A stretch of DNA of 64,000 nt. Source: Promethearchaeota archaeon. Its GTDB lineage: Archaea > Asgardarchaeota > Lokiarchaeia > Sigynarchaeales > SOKP01. This document shows, piece after piece, positions 17,658 to 26,976 of the stretch (position 1 is its first letter; every line of letters starts with the position of its first letter). The position numbers and the translations under genes were made by a program. The notes under the pieces were generated by a model. That model made no database searches. It saw nothing but the letters and a program-made list of their open reading frames with translations, and was not told the DNA's origin. Location: NCBI GenBank assembly GCA_016839845.1, contig JAEOTL010000345.1, forward strand, positions 1 through 64,000, written 5' to 3'.

Positions 17658-18746
17658 ATGCCAACTTTTGGACATATATTTTATGGACTTTGCTTAATAA
17701 TTCCGCTGATGTATTTTGCGAGGGACAAATTTAATTATAAGGTCGCGTTCATTTTTTTGTTAAACAATTTATGGGGTCCCGACATGGTAGCCCTTTTTTT
17801 TGGGTATGTCCCCTTCCATGGAATTTTGGGGTACATAATACTCGCACTCCCCTTTGCACTTGTGATGTCTTATGCATCTAGATTTTCGTTGGTAAGATCT
17901 GATAAAGGATTTCCCTTAAAATTTGAAGATAGTGGTATAAGCGAAGTAAGTTGGAAAAATGCGTTTTTCCTTTGCATTGCGGGAATGCTGTCGCACTTTT
18001 TTATTGATCAATTCTTTCATAATGAATGGAATATGGAACTATTTAACAGTGCTTGGTTCGATTTAAAAATTCCACATACTGCCATGCTCGAATGGAGTGG
18101 ATTACCCTATCATCAGATTAGCCCCTTAATGTTAATAGGGGATTCAATTGTAATTGCTACTATTTTTCTTTCATTGTACTTTTTCAAAAGGGGACACAAA
18201 GATACGTTTAAACTCTTCTTAATCGCAACTGGATTAGCTCTATTAGCGATGCTTCTCATTTCCCCGTTGACTTTTTTCGGTGAAAGAGAATACGCTGTAT
18301 TGATTCAGATCAGTCTTTACATATTTGCACCCTTATTTTTACTCATGTATGTCGTTCGGGATATTCAAGATAATCCAATTGAGACTCCTGATGTGCAAAA
18401 AATCGAAAGGAAAAAGTTATTAACTATTGTGACCGCTTTATCGACATTTTTTGGAGTGATTATGGTAGCATATGCGTCTATCGCGGTGTTTATTCCTGAT
18501 TTCGTGGGAGAATTATATGGAGATACCAGTCCTGAAGCGTTAGCTTCTGTTACCATATTCGGTGCGATTTATTTTGCTATAGCCCTAGTTCTAGTTATTG
18601 GGTCAATAGGGGTTTTCTTTAAAATAAAACTGTGCAGATATCTTGCAATCGTTTCGTCGGCGTATTTTATTATTTTCGGATTTCCATTAGTGATCGCCCT
18701 ATTCTTATGTGAGAAAGACATAAAGGCAATATTTAACAGAGAATAA
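17658..18746 (+). CDS. multi-pass membrane protein, YdjM/DUF457-like
   Basis: A 362-residue protein with about eight hydrophobic segments. The N-terminus MPTFGHIFYG and the later segment LSHFFIDQFFHNEW hold His and Asp residues spaced as in membrane-bound metal-dependent hydrolases of the YdjM/DUF457 type. A second hydrophobic half (about 255-355) extends beyond that family's usual length. The assignment is tentative. It starts 118 bp after fwdA and may or may not be in the same transcript. Confidence 0.5.
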   Translation: MPTFGHIFYGLCLIIPLMYFARDKFNYKVAFIFLLNNLWGPDMVALFFGYVPFHGILGYIILALPFALVMSYASRFSLVRSDKGFPLKFEDSGISEVSWKNAFFLCIAGMLSHFFIDQFFHNEWNMELFNSAWFDLKIPHTAMLEWSGLPYHQISPLMLIGDSIVIATIFLSLYFFKRGHKDTFKLFLIATGLALLAMLLISPLTFFGEREYAVLIQISLYIFAPLFLLMYVVRDIQDNPIETPDVQKIERKKLLTIVTALSTFFGVIMVAYASIAVFIPDFVGELYGDTSPEALASVTIFGAIYFAIALVLVIGSIGVFFKIKLCRYLAIVSSAYFIIFGFPLVIALFLCEKDIKAIFNRE

Positions 18747-18817
18747 ACAAAAAAATCAATAATTTTATTACAATTTTCTTTTTTTTTTAATTAATTACAC
18801 ATAAAAGTGGATTTTGG

Positions 18818-20017
18818 ATGATATCGAAATTACCATTAGAAGGTATAATTACTATTGATTTTTCCACTCTGATTGCAGCTCCCATTGTAGGGACGTTAAT
18901 GGCAGATTTTGGGGCAGAAGTTATTAAAGTAGAATTACCTAAAATTGGTGACCCTCAACGCGGTATCCAGTTTGGTGGAAAAGGAAGAAGTCATAATTGG
19001 TTAGTTGGAAGTCGAAATAAAAAGGCTATTACTTTAGATTTACATTCAAAAAAAGGACAGGAGTTAGCAAGAAAACTGTGTGAAAAAGCAGATGTTGTCT
19101 TGTTTAATTTTCGACCAGGAGTTTTAGATAAATGGAATCTCAGCCCAGAAATCTTACATCAAATTAACCCGAACCTTATAATATGTCTCGTTTCTGGTTA
19201 TGGTCAAACTGGACCTTATAAACATAAAGGCGGATTTGACCGAACGGTTAGTGCATTTGCAGGTTTAACTTATACCTCGGGTTATGCGGAACATCCTCCA
19301 GTACGCAGTGGGCATCCATTAATAGATTACCTTACAGGATACCTTGGAGCTTTTGCAGTAATGATGGCAATATATAACCGAGATGTTAACCAAAGTGGGG
19401 GTGAAGTAATTGATTTAAGTTTAGCAGAGGCAGCATTCAAGGCTACTGGAGGAAGTTTGACAGCTTACTCTTTAAACGGTTCTATCTACGAACGTTGCGG
19501 TAATAGAATTAGGTTTTTTGTTCCGGCTGAAAATTTCGAGACATCTAATGGTGAATTTATTGCTATTAATGCAGGAACGGAGAAATTATGGAAACAATTA
19601 GTAAGAGCAATGAACAGGGAAGAGTTACTTACAAGTAAAAAATTTGGTAAATATTTGGCACGATTCCGAAATCAAGACGAACTCTACAAGTTAATTGGGG
19701 AGTGGGTTAAAAATAAAACTACCCAAGAAGTAATGCACATTCTCGAAAGAGAAGGAGTGCCTTGCGATAAAGTTAACAATATTGCCGATTTAGCTACAGA
19801 TCTCCATATGCTTGAGAGAGATGCCATTTTACAATGGAATGATGCCGATTATGGGGATCTCTTAATTCCGGGTATTGTTCCTAAACTAAAAAATTTCCCG
19901 GGTAAAGTCAAATTTTTAGGGGCAGGACTAGGAGAGTACAATCAAGAGATATTTGAGCATTTCCTTGGGTTAACGCCTGAAGAAATAAAAGATCTAGAAG
20001 AAAAAGGGATAATCTAA
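18818..20017 (+). CDS. family III (CaiB/BaiF) CoA-transferase
   Basis: A 399-residue protein of normal family length. The N-terminal segment (LIAAPIVGTLMADFGAEVIK) leads to GDPQR, followed by NFRPGV and SGYGQTGPYKHKGGFD, all family signatures. D170 in HPLIDYLTG is in the place of the catalytic Asp that forms the acyl anhydride. It transfers CoA between carboxylic acids. The substrate is unknown. It ends 10 bp before the convergent methyltransferase gene at 20028. Confidence 0.9.
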   Translation: MISKLPLEGIITIDFSTLIAAPIVGTLMADFGAEVIKVELPKIGDPQRGIQFGGKGRSHNWLVGSRNKKAITLDLHSKKGQELARKLCEKADVVLFNFRPGVLDKWNLSPEILHQINPNLIICLVSGYGQTGPYKHKGGFDRTVSAFAGLTYTSGYAEHPPVRSGHPLIDYLTGYLGAFAVMMAIYNRDVNQSGGEVIDLSLAEAAFKATGGSLTAYSLNGSIYERCGNRIRFFVPAENFETSNGEFIAINAGTEKLWKQLVRAMNREELLTSKKFGKYLARFRNQDELYKLIGEWVKNKTTQEVMHILEREGVPCDKVNNIADLATDLHMLERDAILQWNDADYGDLLIPGIVPKLKNFPGKVKFLGAGLGEYNQEIFEHFLGLTPEEIKDLEEKGII

Positions 20018-20027
20018 GCAGCGAGAA

Positions 20028-21197
20028 TCATAAATTCAAAGGATATTCCCGATATTTTTCTATTGCCGCTCTAAAGGCTAAAATATTTTCCCAAGGAGCA
20101 TTTAATACGTTATGGCTTGGTCCCGCAAAATAACCACCTCCATATCCGGCAGCTCTGATGCATCTTTTTACTTCTTCTTCAACTTCCTGAGGTGTACCAA
20201 AACTTAATGCTCTAGTTACATCCATTCCCCCCATAAAGCTCAAACGATCTCCCAAAGTTTCCTTTAAATGCGCCAGATCAACACCCGCAGCAGGTTCTAG
20301 TGTTTGGATACAATCTAGTCCCGCATCTACCATGTCTGGTAGTAATTTATCAATATAGCCACACGAATGCTGAACTACAAACATTCCGTGCTTATGGCAT
20401 TCTGAAAACATTCTTTTATATTGAGGAATGAGAAATTTCCGGAAGTTTTCGAGGGAAAGTATAGAACGCCCTTTCATTCCTAAATCATCTAAATAAAACC
20501 AAATGTCGACGCCTGCTTCAGCATAACGTTTGATCATTTCTATGTTTGTATTCGCATATTCTGTTAAGACTTCATGCAAAAATTTGGGCTGTTTTCGCAT
20601 AAAATAGACGACTCTACTAGGTGTCATTCCTTCGTGCATAGCATCATTAAGAGCTATAACTGATCTAGCCATTGGATATAAATATGGAGAGAGACTCTCT
20701 ACATATTCATCCCATATTTTTGGTGAGTAATTTACTTCATCATTGATAAAATCCGATGGTTTTCCATACTCGTCCCAATAAGAACGCACTATTTCAGGGG
20801 TGTGGAAAACACCATCTATATACCACATAAAAGGTTTTCCTGTTTCGACTTGGTCTACCATCTTCCATATTCTTCCGGTAGGTGTGGCAATAAAGCTTCC
20901 AGGGTGTTCCGGGGGTCCTGGAGCCATTGAACCTTTCAATCTACGCCTCCAAGGATCCATGTGATGACAATCTACATTCCAAAATCGGAGTTCCGTTATA
21001 TTTCCAGGCCATCGAAAATCTTCCTTTGAAAAACTGTTTTCTACAAAAGTTTCATTTTCTTTATATTCATCCGATTCAAGAAATTCTTGATAAGAACTAT
21101 TTGTTCTTTCAAAACCTAAATATTGGATTGGAATTTTATCAGGTTCATCATCACGCTCTAATGCTCGAATTACTCTTTCTCGTTTTGATAGCGTCAT
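20028..21197 (-). CDS. uroporphyrinogen decarboxylase-fold methyltransferase (corrinoid-linked), copy 1
   Basis: A 389-residue protein of the UroD/MtaA superfamily. Typical points are LSKRERVIRALE at the N-terminus, GGMDVTRALSFGT, and QHSCGYIDKLLPDM, where H277 and C279 match the first two zinc ligands of MtaA/MtbA-type methylcobamide:thiol methyltransferases. The third ligand is normally a Cys near the C-terminus; here that segment is AGPSHN, so zinc binding would be atypical. True UroD is about 350 residues and lacks the HxC motif. It is a tandem copy of the next gene. Divergent from these two is a corrinoid protein, the probable methyl donor or acceptor. Confidence 0.85.
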   Translation of the reverse strand: MTLSKRERVIRALERDDEPDKIPIQYLGFERTNSSYQEFLESDEYKENETFVENSFSKEDFRWPGNITELRFWNVDCHHMDPWRRRLKGSMAPGPPEHPGSFIATPTGRIWKMVDQVETGKPFMWYIDGVFHTPEIVRSYWDEYGKPSDFINDEVNYSPKIWDEYVESLSPYLYPMARSVIALNDAMHEGMTPSRVVYFMRKQPKFLHEVLTEYANTNIEMIKRYAEAGVDIWFYLDDLGMKGRSILSLENFRKFLIPQYKRMFSECHKHGMFVVQHSCGYIDKLLPDMVDAGLDCIQTLEPAAGVDLAHLKETLGDRLSFMGGMDVTRALSFGTPQEVEEEVKRCIRAAGYGGGYFAGPSHNVLNAPWENILAFRAAIEKYREYPLNL

Positions 21198-21299
21198 AAT
21201 TAAACCTATACTTTGCTTATATAAAAAAATTATGAACTATCTTGAATAAATTGAGAGGGAATTTAGAGAGAGTTAAATATTAATAAATTAAGCAAATAC

Positions 21300-22469
21300 C
21301 TAAAATTGTAATGGATAACTGCGATATTTTTCTATTGCTGCTCTGAATGCGAGGACATTTTCCCACGGCACACTTAGGATATTATGACTTGGCCCAGCGA
21401 AATATCCACCGTCATATCCAGCAGCTTTAATACATCGCTTTACTTCTTCCTCAACATCTTGAGGAGTTCCAAAGCTCAAGACTCGAGTGGCATCCATTCC
21501 TCCCATAAAGCTTACTTTATCCCCTAAAGTCTCTTTTAGGTGTGCTAAATCTACTCCCGCAGCAGGTTCTAATGCTTGAATACCATCCAATCCCGCATCA
21601 ACCATATCAGGGAGAAGCTGATCAATGTATCCACAAGAGTGCTGGAGAACAAACATTCCATGCTTTTTACATTCTTGGTAGATTTTTTTGTAATAGGGCA
21701 ACATAAACTCACGAAAATTAGCAAGAGAAAACATTGAACGACCCTTATATCCTAAATCATCGTAATAAAACACAATGTCTATTCCTGCTTCGGCATAACG
21801 TTTGACGAATTCTAAATTGACTTTTGTATATTCAGTCATAACCTCATGAATAAATTGAGGATTTTTTCGCATATAATATATCACTTTTCCTACTGTCATC
21901 CCCTCAAATAGAGCCTCATTCATGGCAATCATTAATCTAGCCATCGGATATAGATATGGAGAAAGAGTATCTACAAATTTTTCCCAGATTTGTGGAGAAT
22001 AGTTAACATTGTCATTAATCTGTTCAGAAGGTTTTCCATATTCATCCCAATAAGAATGTAATATTTCTGGGGTGTGAAAAATTCCATCTACATACCAGGC
22101 ATATGTTAATCCAGTTTCAACTTGCTCTACACGTTGAAAAACCCTTCCACTCGTTGGAATTATGTAACTTCCCGGATATTCTGTGGGACCTTCTAAGATC
22201 CCAGATTTCATTCTATGTCTCCAAGGATCCATAGTGTGACAATCGACATTCCAGAATCGTAACTCTGTTATATTCCCCGGCCATCGATAATCCTCTTTTG
22301 AATAATCACCTTCAATAAAGATTTCATTTTTCTTAAACTCTTCTGATTCCAAATACCACTGATAAGACGTTCCCGTTCTTTCAAAACCGAGAGTGTGAAT
22401 TGGTATCATATCGGGTTCATCATCACGCTCTAAAGCTCGAATAACACGTTCACGCTTAGATAAAGCCAT
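21300..22469 (-). CDS. uroporphyrinogen decarboxylase-fold methyltransferase (corrinoid-linked), copy 2
   Basis: A 389-residue paralogue, exactly the same length as copy 1 and colinear throughout. It shares LSKRERVIRALERDDEPD, the NITELRFWNVDC block, LQHSCGYIDQLLPDM and AGPSHNIL. The two differ mainly in the N-terminal 120 residues, which shape the substrate pocket in this superfamily. This suggests duplication followed by change in the methyl donor. It starts 122 bp from the divergent corrinoid gene and is separated from copy 1 by 102 bp. Confidence 0.85.
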   Translation of the reverse strand: MALSKRERVIRALERDDEPDMIPIHTLGFERTGTSYQWYLESEEFKKNEIFIEGDYSKEDYRWPGNITELRFWNVDCHTMDPWRHRMKSGILEGPTEYPGSYIIPTSGRVFQRVEQVETGLTYAWYVDGIFHTPEILHSYWDEYGKPSEQINDNVNYSPQIWEKFVDTLSPYLYPMARLMIAMNEALFEGMTVGKVIYYMRKNPQFIHEVMTEYTKVNLEFVKRYAEAGIDIVFYYDDLGYKGRSMFSLANFREFMLPYYKKIYQECKKHGMFVLQHSCGYIDQLLPDMVDAGLDGIQALEPAAGVDLAHLKETLGDKVSFMGGMDATRVLSFGTPQDVEEEVKRCIKAAGYDGGYFAGPSHNILSVPWENVLAFRAAIEKYRSYPLQF

Positions 22470-22591
22470 AATAAATGGTAAATTTGATTATTTAAAAAAA
22501 TTTTTAATACAACTAAAGTAGTAATAATTATTATTCACTAAAATCAAATTAGGGAATATACAACTTTTGAACCAAAAAAAGGTTTTATACC

Positions 22592-23227
22592 ATGGAATTT
22601 GAAGAATTAACTGAACTTATTGTTGAATTGGAAGTTGATGATATTGCCGATGCTGTTAAAACTGCACTTGAAGATGATGAAAAAGATCCTTTTGAGATTT
22701 TAACAGCATTATCTAAGGGAATGGATGAAGTAAGTCGTCGATATGAGGAATTTGAATATTTTCTTGGAGAATTAGTACTGGCCGGAGATACTATGAAAGC
22801 GGGCCTTGAAGTATTAAAACCTGCATTAGCCGTCTCTGACAGTGCGAAGGAGAAAGCTAAGGTGGTTATTGCAACTGTAAAAGGTGATCAACATGATTTG
22901 GGAAAGAATTTACTCGGTATTTTATTATTAAGCGCAAACTTTGAAGTATTCGATTTAGGAAGAGATGTCGATGCTGAAACTATTGTAGACAAAGTGAAAG
23001 AAACCGGAGCATCAGTAGTAGCGTTAAGCTCTCTTTTATCTATGACCGTTGATCAAGTTGGGGTGGTCCATAAAGCTTTACAAGATGCAGGATTACGAGA
23101 TAAAGTAAAATTGATTGTGGGGGGTGCTCCGTTCAATTTGGAACTTGCCCAAAAATTTGGGGCTGACGGGTATGCCGACGATGCAATATATGGTATTGAA
23201 GAAATAAAAAAATTAATTGAGATTTAA
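22592..23227 (+). CDS. corrinoid (B12-binding) methyltransferase protein
   Basis: A 211-residue protein of standard MtmC/MtbC/MttC size. The N-terminal helical cap domain (about 1-85) is followed by the B12-binding Rossmann domain with GDQHDLGKN (D99-x-H101-x-x-G104), where H101 is the lower cobalt ligand. ALSSLLSMT and IVGGAPFN are the further B12 contacts. It carries the methyl group as methyl-Co(III). It is divergent from the two UroD-type methyltransferases. No MtaB/MttB/MtmB-type donor enzyme or RamA-type activator is in this window. Confidence 0.93.
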   Translation: MEFEELTELIVELEVDDIADAVKTALEDDEKDPFEILTALSKGMDEVSRRYEEFEYFLGELVLAGDTMKAGLEVLKPALAVSDSAKEKAKVVIATVKGDQHDLGKNLLGILLLSANFEVFDLGRDVDAETIVDKVKETGASVVALSSLLSMTVDQVGVVHKALQDAGLRDKVKLIVGGAPFNLELAQKFGADGYADDAIYGIEEIKKLIEI

Positions 23228-23428
23228 CGATCTTTTGTTATGGTAGAACCCATTTTAAAAGAATTAAATAACCCTAAAAACAGATCATAATATTCAGATC
23301 TATCTCTCTTCTCAACAGATTCACTTTCTTCTTTTTCCATTCAAATCTACCGAATATAATATAAAAGTTGTTATTATCTTATGACATTTAATATTAGATC
23401 TTTATTATAGTAATCCTAATGATTGTCC

Positions 23429-23464
23429 TTTACCGTCAATGGTAAATTTTGCACAAATTTTGCA
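23429..23464. promoter_or_regulatory. operator-like cluster: inverted repeat plus two tandem direct repeats
   Basis: TTTACC and GGTAAA form an inverted repeat with a 6-bp gap (23429-23446). Overlapping its right arm, AAATTTTGCA occurs twice in tandem (23444-23453 and 23455-23464), one base apart. The block lies just upstream of a TATA-like CTTAAAAA and the start of a winged-helix regulator at 23513. Autoregulation by that protein is a reasonable inference. The corrinoid gene upstream is on the same strand. Confidence 0.5.
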
Positions 23465-23512
23465 TGTAAAAAACTTAAAAAGGAACGTTACTGTTCATAT
23501 TAAGTAGGTCTA

Positions 23513-23815
23513 ATGAGTATCTCTGAGAAATTTATGGAAGATTGTATACGAGCTATAGAGCATATAACCAGAGATAATTATAATAACCTTATCAATGTAA
23601 AAAAAATTAGAGATTTTTTTAAAATTGACCCTTTAAATAACTCCAAAATTAGTTTCTATTGGAGATCTTTAGAAACTCTTGAACAGGAAGGAATTTTAAA
23701 AAGGATAGGCCCAAAAACTCCCAAACAATATCGGGTTCTTAATTTTTTCAAATTTTTTGAGCTCTTTCATGATTCTCATATTCATAGAATAATGATGGCT
23801 AACAAAATCAGCTAG
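23513..23815 (+). CDS. winged-helix DNA-binding protein
   Basis: A 100-residue basic protein. Residues about 25-75 form a helix (INVKKIRDFFKI), a helix with S-x-x-S-F-Y-W-R-S-L-E-T-L-E, then the wing-like strand pair ILKRIGPKTPKQYRVL. This is the order of a winged helix of archaeal regulators. The tail (about 80-100) is Phe/His-rich. No ligand domain is present. The operator-like cluster upstream suggests that it regulates itself and possibly the corrinoid gene. Confidence 0.6.
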   Translation: MSISEKFMEDCIRAIEHITRDNYNNLINVKKIRDFFKIDPLNNSKISFYWRSLETLEQEGILKRIGPKTPKQYRVLNFFKFFELFHDSHIHRIMMANKIS

Positions 23816-23889
23816 AATATGAAAAAGCTTATGTCGAAAATTGAATAATTTCAATAAGGATTATAAATGCTTTTCTCACGCCTATTATA

Positions 23890-25095
23890 CTAATCTATCT
23901 TCTTCTTAAGAATAATAACTATTATTCCTAGAAATATATACACTATGAATACAATAAATAACCCAGTGATAAGAGAAGTAAGATCTATAACTATCCCAAA
24001 TATCGGTAAAATTAGGAAAACAGCTAAAGAATTAAACATATTATTTACTGAGAGAAGTGTTGCTCTCTGATCTTCAGGAGCGTGATGAAGGATATATTTA
24101 TCCTTAATAACGTATGCATAACTCGCAGCTCCCATCCCAATCCCTACCAAAATCCCCATAATTATCATATTAATATAAAAAATTGATCCTATAATAGAAA
24201 TTATCCCTAAAATAATGATGAGAATTAACGATTTGAAATCTCCCAATTTTTGTTCTAATTTATTGGAAAAAAAAACAAAGAAAGCTTGAATTGGCACTAG
24301 GATAACAGATAACACTGCGATTAACTCGAGAGAAAATCCTAGTTGCTCTCTCCAAAAGGGCTGCAAAATAATATTGTTCATAACTGCTACTGTTAAAAAG
24401 AAAATAATTGTGAAGGTTGTGATGTGCCAAAAGCTCTGGCTATGATATGCGGTTTTCATACTTTTTTTCAATTGTTCATAACTAATCTTCCACAATCCTT
24501 TTCTATTCAATGGGATTGTTCTGCGGGGTTCATAAAAAAACAAGAAAATTACGAGTGATAAGGAATATCCAATAATACTTATATAGTAGGGAATTCTTAC
24601 AAATACCGCAAAGAGGAATGGTCCTACAAATCCCGATATAATATCTAAACTAATAAAAAGTGCGTCGATTCGTCCCATGTGTTTTACATATTCTTCTTCT
24701 CTTTTTAGTCCCTGCAAAGTGTCATAGAATAGTGCTGCTCCTGAACCAGAATAAAAAGCTCCTCCTATCCCCCATAAAATAAAACCTATGGCAAATGCCC
24801 AAAAAGTACTTGTTGTAGCTATTATTAAAGAAGACAGGACCAACGAAAATGACCCAATTACAAGAGCTTTTTTCTTTCCATACAAATCCCCGAATACTCC
24901 GGAGGGAATTTCAAAAATAAGCATTACTAAGGATATTAATCCAAATAACCAGCCAATCTGCTGAAAGTTTAATTCAAAATAACGATAATATAAAATTTCT
25001 ATTCCATTGTAAAAATATCCAATACCTCCCAAAAACGCTCCAAGGTAGTTTTTCCAGATGTTATTTCTTAGTTTGCGAATTTCTGATGGAAGCAT
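23890..25095 (-). CDS. MFS transporter
   Basis: A 401-residue protein with about 12 hydrophobic segments. FGDLYGKKKALVIGS (about 68-82) is the loop 2-3 motif of major facilitator transporters. The second half has a matching loop near NKLEQKLGDFKSL. It resembles drug- or metabolite-efflux MFS proteins; the substrate is unknown. Convergent with the winged-helix gene. Confidence 0.8.
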   Translation of the reverse strand: MLPSEIRKLRNNIWKNYLGAFLGGIGYFYNGIEILYYRYFELNFQQIGWLFGLISLVMLIFEIPSGVFGDLYGKKKALVIGSFSLVLSSLIIATTSTFWAFAIGFILWGIGGAFYSGSGAALFYDTLQGLKREEEYVKHMGRIDALFISLDIISGFVGPFLFAVFVRIPYYISIIGYSLSLVIFLFFYEPRRTIPLNRKGLWKISYEQLKKSMKTAYHSQSFWHITTFTIIFFLTVAVMNNIILQPFWREQLGFSLELIAVLSVILVPIQAFFVFFSNKLEQKLGDFKSLILIIILGIISIIGSIFYINMIIMGILVGIGMGAASYAYVIKDKYILHHAPEDQRATLLSVNNMFNSLAVFLILPIFGIVIDLTSLITGLFIVFIVYIFLGIIVIILKKKID

Positions 25096-25261
25096 ATGTA
25101 TTCTAATAAGTGTAAATAGAAAATAAATGTAAATGGTGAATTATCATTAATGACAAGAAAATTTATTCAGGTTTATATTTGAAGTTAGTTGAGAGTAGAT
25201 AGGAATAAATCCACTATTCTTTATTTGCAAAATACTTCATTTCTAGGATTTTTATTAAAAT

Positions 25262-25279
25262 AAAAAAAAAAAAAAAAAA
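25262..25279 (-). terminator. oligo-T terminator after the hexulose-phosphate synthase gene
   Basis: Eighteen consecutive A on the plus strand are 18 T on the minus strand, starting 4 bp after the TAA stop of the gene at 25284. Archaeal RNA polymerase stops at such T tracts without a hairpin. It is the longest homopolymer noticed in the window. Confidence 0.7.
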
Positions 25280-25283
25280 TGAA

Positions 25284-25961
25284 TTATTTTCCGACTTCTC
25301 GAAGGATGGAAGGAATCATTGCTCTGAAATTCATGGTGTCAACAATACCTTTATTCTGATCTGTCGTTTTAACAATATTTAATACAGCAATGTCTGCTCC
25401 GTTAAAATACGCTTTCCTAACAGAATTGTGAGTTAAACCCCCAGCAACTGATATTAAAACGTTATATTTTGAACGCACTTTATTAATGTCCTTATATCTA
25501 ATGATGTTTCTCGGATTTATTTCCTCGTCTCTTCCCTTATGAATCACTACAGCCTTAGGTTTTTGCTTTAAATTTAAAATTTTCTTTAAAGGATTTTCCT
25601 GTCCTAGCATATCAATCATAGATAAGATGCCAAAGCGTTCACAGATTTCATTGAAAGAATTTAATGTCTCATCTGGAGCATTTCCAGCTGCAGTGACAGC
25701 ATCAGCTCCTGCATTATTGGCAAAACTCACTTCTTCATAAGCGCCATCAATTACCTTTAAATCTGCTACAAGTAGACCATGCCAATTCCTTCGAATTAAC
25801 CGGATTCCGTTTATCCCTTCTTTTTTAATGTATGGGGTTCCTGCTTCTAAAATTATCCTTGGATCATATGGAATTTGAGGTAAGATCCTTGCTACATCAG
25901 ATGCTGAGTGATTAAATGCAATTTGTATGTATCGTTGATTAGAATTAAAGGTCCTACTCAT
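25284..25961 (-). CDS. 3-hexulose-6-phosphate synthase / OMP decarboxylase-fold enzyme
   Basis: A 225-residue protein. The superfamily signature D-x-K-x-x-D is present as DLKVID (D67, K69, D72). ILEAGTPYIKKEGI and VIHKGRDEE are characteristic of hexulose-6-phosphate synthase rather than OMP decarboxylase. The enzyme joins formaldehyde and ribulose 5-phosphate, or in archaea runs in reverse to make ribulose 5-phosphate. The isomerase partner (PHI) and formaldehyde-activating enzyme are not adjacent. It sits 17 bp downstream of a slipin gene. Closely related 3-keto-L-gulonate-6-phosphate decarboxylases are an alternative. Confidence 0.78.
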   Translation of the reverse strand: MSRTFNSNQRYIQIAFNHSASDVARILPQIPYDPRIILEAGTPYIKKEGINGIRLIRRNWHGLLVADLKVIDGAYEEVSFANNAGADAVTAAGNAPDETLNSFNEICERFGILSMIDMLGQENPLKKILNLKQKPKAVVIHKGRDEEINPRNIIRYKDINKVRSKYNVLISVAGGLTHNSVRKAYFNGADIAVLNIVKTTDQNKGIVDTMNFRAMIPSILREVGK

Positions 25962-25978
25962 CTCAATGTCTCCTATTG

Positions 25979-26755
25979 CTATGAAAGCTTTTTTAGAATA
26001 TTCCCAATTTCAGATGGCATAAAAATTACGATTTTTTCTGATGGATCTTGAGAAATATCTCTAATAGTTTGAAGGGTTCTAAGTTGAATAGCTCCAGGTT
26101 CTCCAGCCAATAAAGAAGCTGCATCTGCTAGATTTTTTGCTGAAGCAAGCTCACCTTCACTCGCAATAATTGCCGCTCTCTTTTCTCGTTCCGCTTCAGC
26201 TTGTTTTGCCATTGCGCGTTTCATTTCTGAGGGTAGTTCGATTTCTTGTATTTTTATGCTTTTAATGTCGATTCCCCATTCATTTGTTTCTTGATCTACT
26301 ATACTTCTTATATCAGCGGCTATTTTATCTCTTTCTGTTAAGACAGAATCAAGTTCCATGTTCCCCGCGACATCTCTTAGCGCGGCTTGTGTATATTGCC
26401 TTACTGCAAAGGCATAATTCTCGATTTTAATAACAGCATCTTCAGGCCTTTCAACCTTGTAATACACGACAGTATTTGCTAGAACGGGTATATTATCCCT
26501 TGTTATTACTTCTTGGCGTGGAATATCCGCTGTTACAATCCTTAGATCAACCTTTTGTTTTTTCTCAAAGAGGGGAATGATATACACAACTCCCGGTCCT
26601 ATTGTGCGCTTATACTTACCTAATCTGAATACAACCAGTCGCTCATATTCCAATATGACTTTAATCCCTGCTAACAACCAGATAATAATAAAAAAGAGGA
26701 TCATACCTATGGGTATTATTGGCCAAAAAAATGCACCAGGATTTTGATAAATCAT
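25979..26755 (-). CDS. slipin/stomatin-like SPFH membrane protein
   Basis: A 258-residue protein with one N-terminal hydrophobic hairpin or segment (about 8-30), then the SPFH domain: YERLVVFRLGKYKRTIGPGV, DLRIVTADIPRQEVITRDN and QAALRDVAGNMELDSVL are all family hallmarks. A coiled-coil region (MAKQAEAEREKRAAII) and a short C-terminal helix follow. It forms oligomeric scaffolds on the membrane. Prokaryotic slipins are usually encoded with an NfeD-family protein; none is next to this one, where the neighbour is the hexulose-phosphate synthase. Confidence 0.92.
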   Translation of the reverse strand: MIYQNPGAFFWPIIPIGMILFFIIIWLLAGIKVILEYERLVVFRLGKYKRTIGPGVVYIIPLFEKKQKVDLRIVTADIPRQEVITRDNIPVLANTVVYYKVERPEDAVIKIENYAFAVRQYTQAALRDVAGNMELDSVLTERDKIAADIRSIVDQETNEWGIDIKSIKIQEIELPSEMKRAMAKQAEAEREKRAAIIASEGELASAKNLADAASLLAGEPGAIQLRTLQTIRDISQDPSEKIVIFMPSEIGNILKKLS

Positions 26756-26976
26756 CTTTCATCATCTATTTTTTTTTTAATTGATTTCATTGTACAACAG
26801 CCTTAGGAGATATATAAATATTTTCAATATATGATAAATAGGTAGAATCTGAATTAAGCCCTTTTTTCATTAGAATATGCTAAATTCAAGGCTAAGTTAG
26901 CAAAAACCTAAAAAATACATAGCTTTTTTTATTAGAATTTTAATAAATAAAATGAGAAAGCAATTTTTTTTAATTG

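Noticed and set aside
22490..22550. Distant complementary AT stretches (AATTTGATT and AATCAAATT) between the divergent methyltransferase and corrinoid genes
   Set aside because: The arms are AT-only with one G or C and about 50 bp apart, so chance is likely at this base composition.
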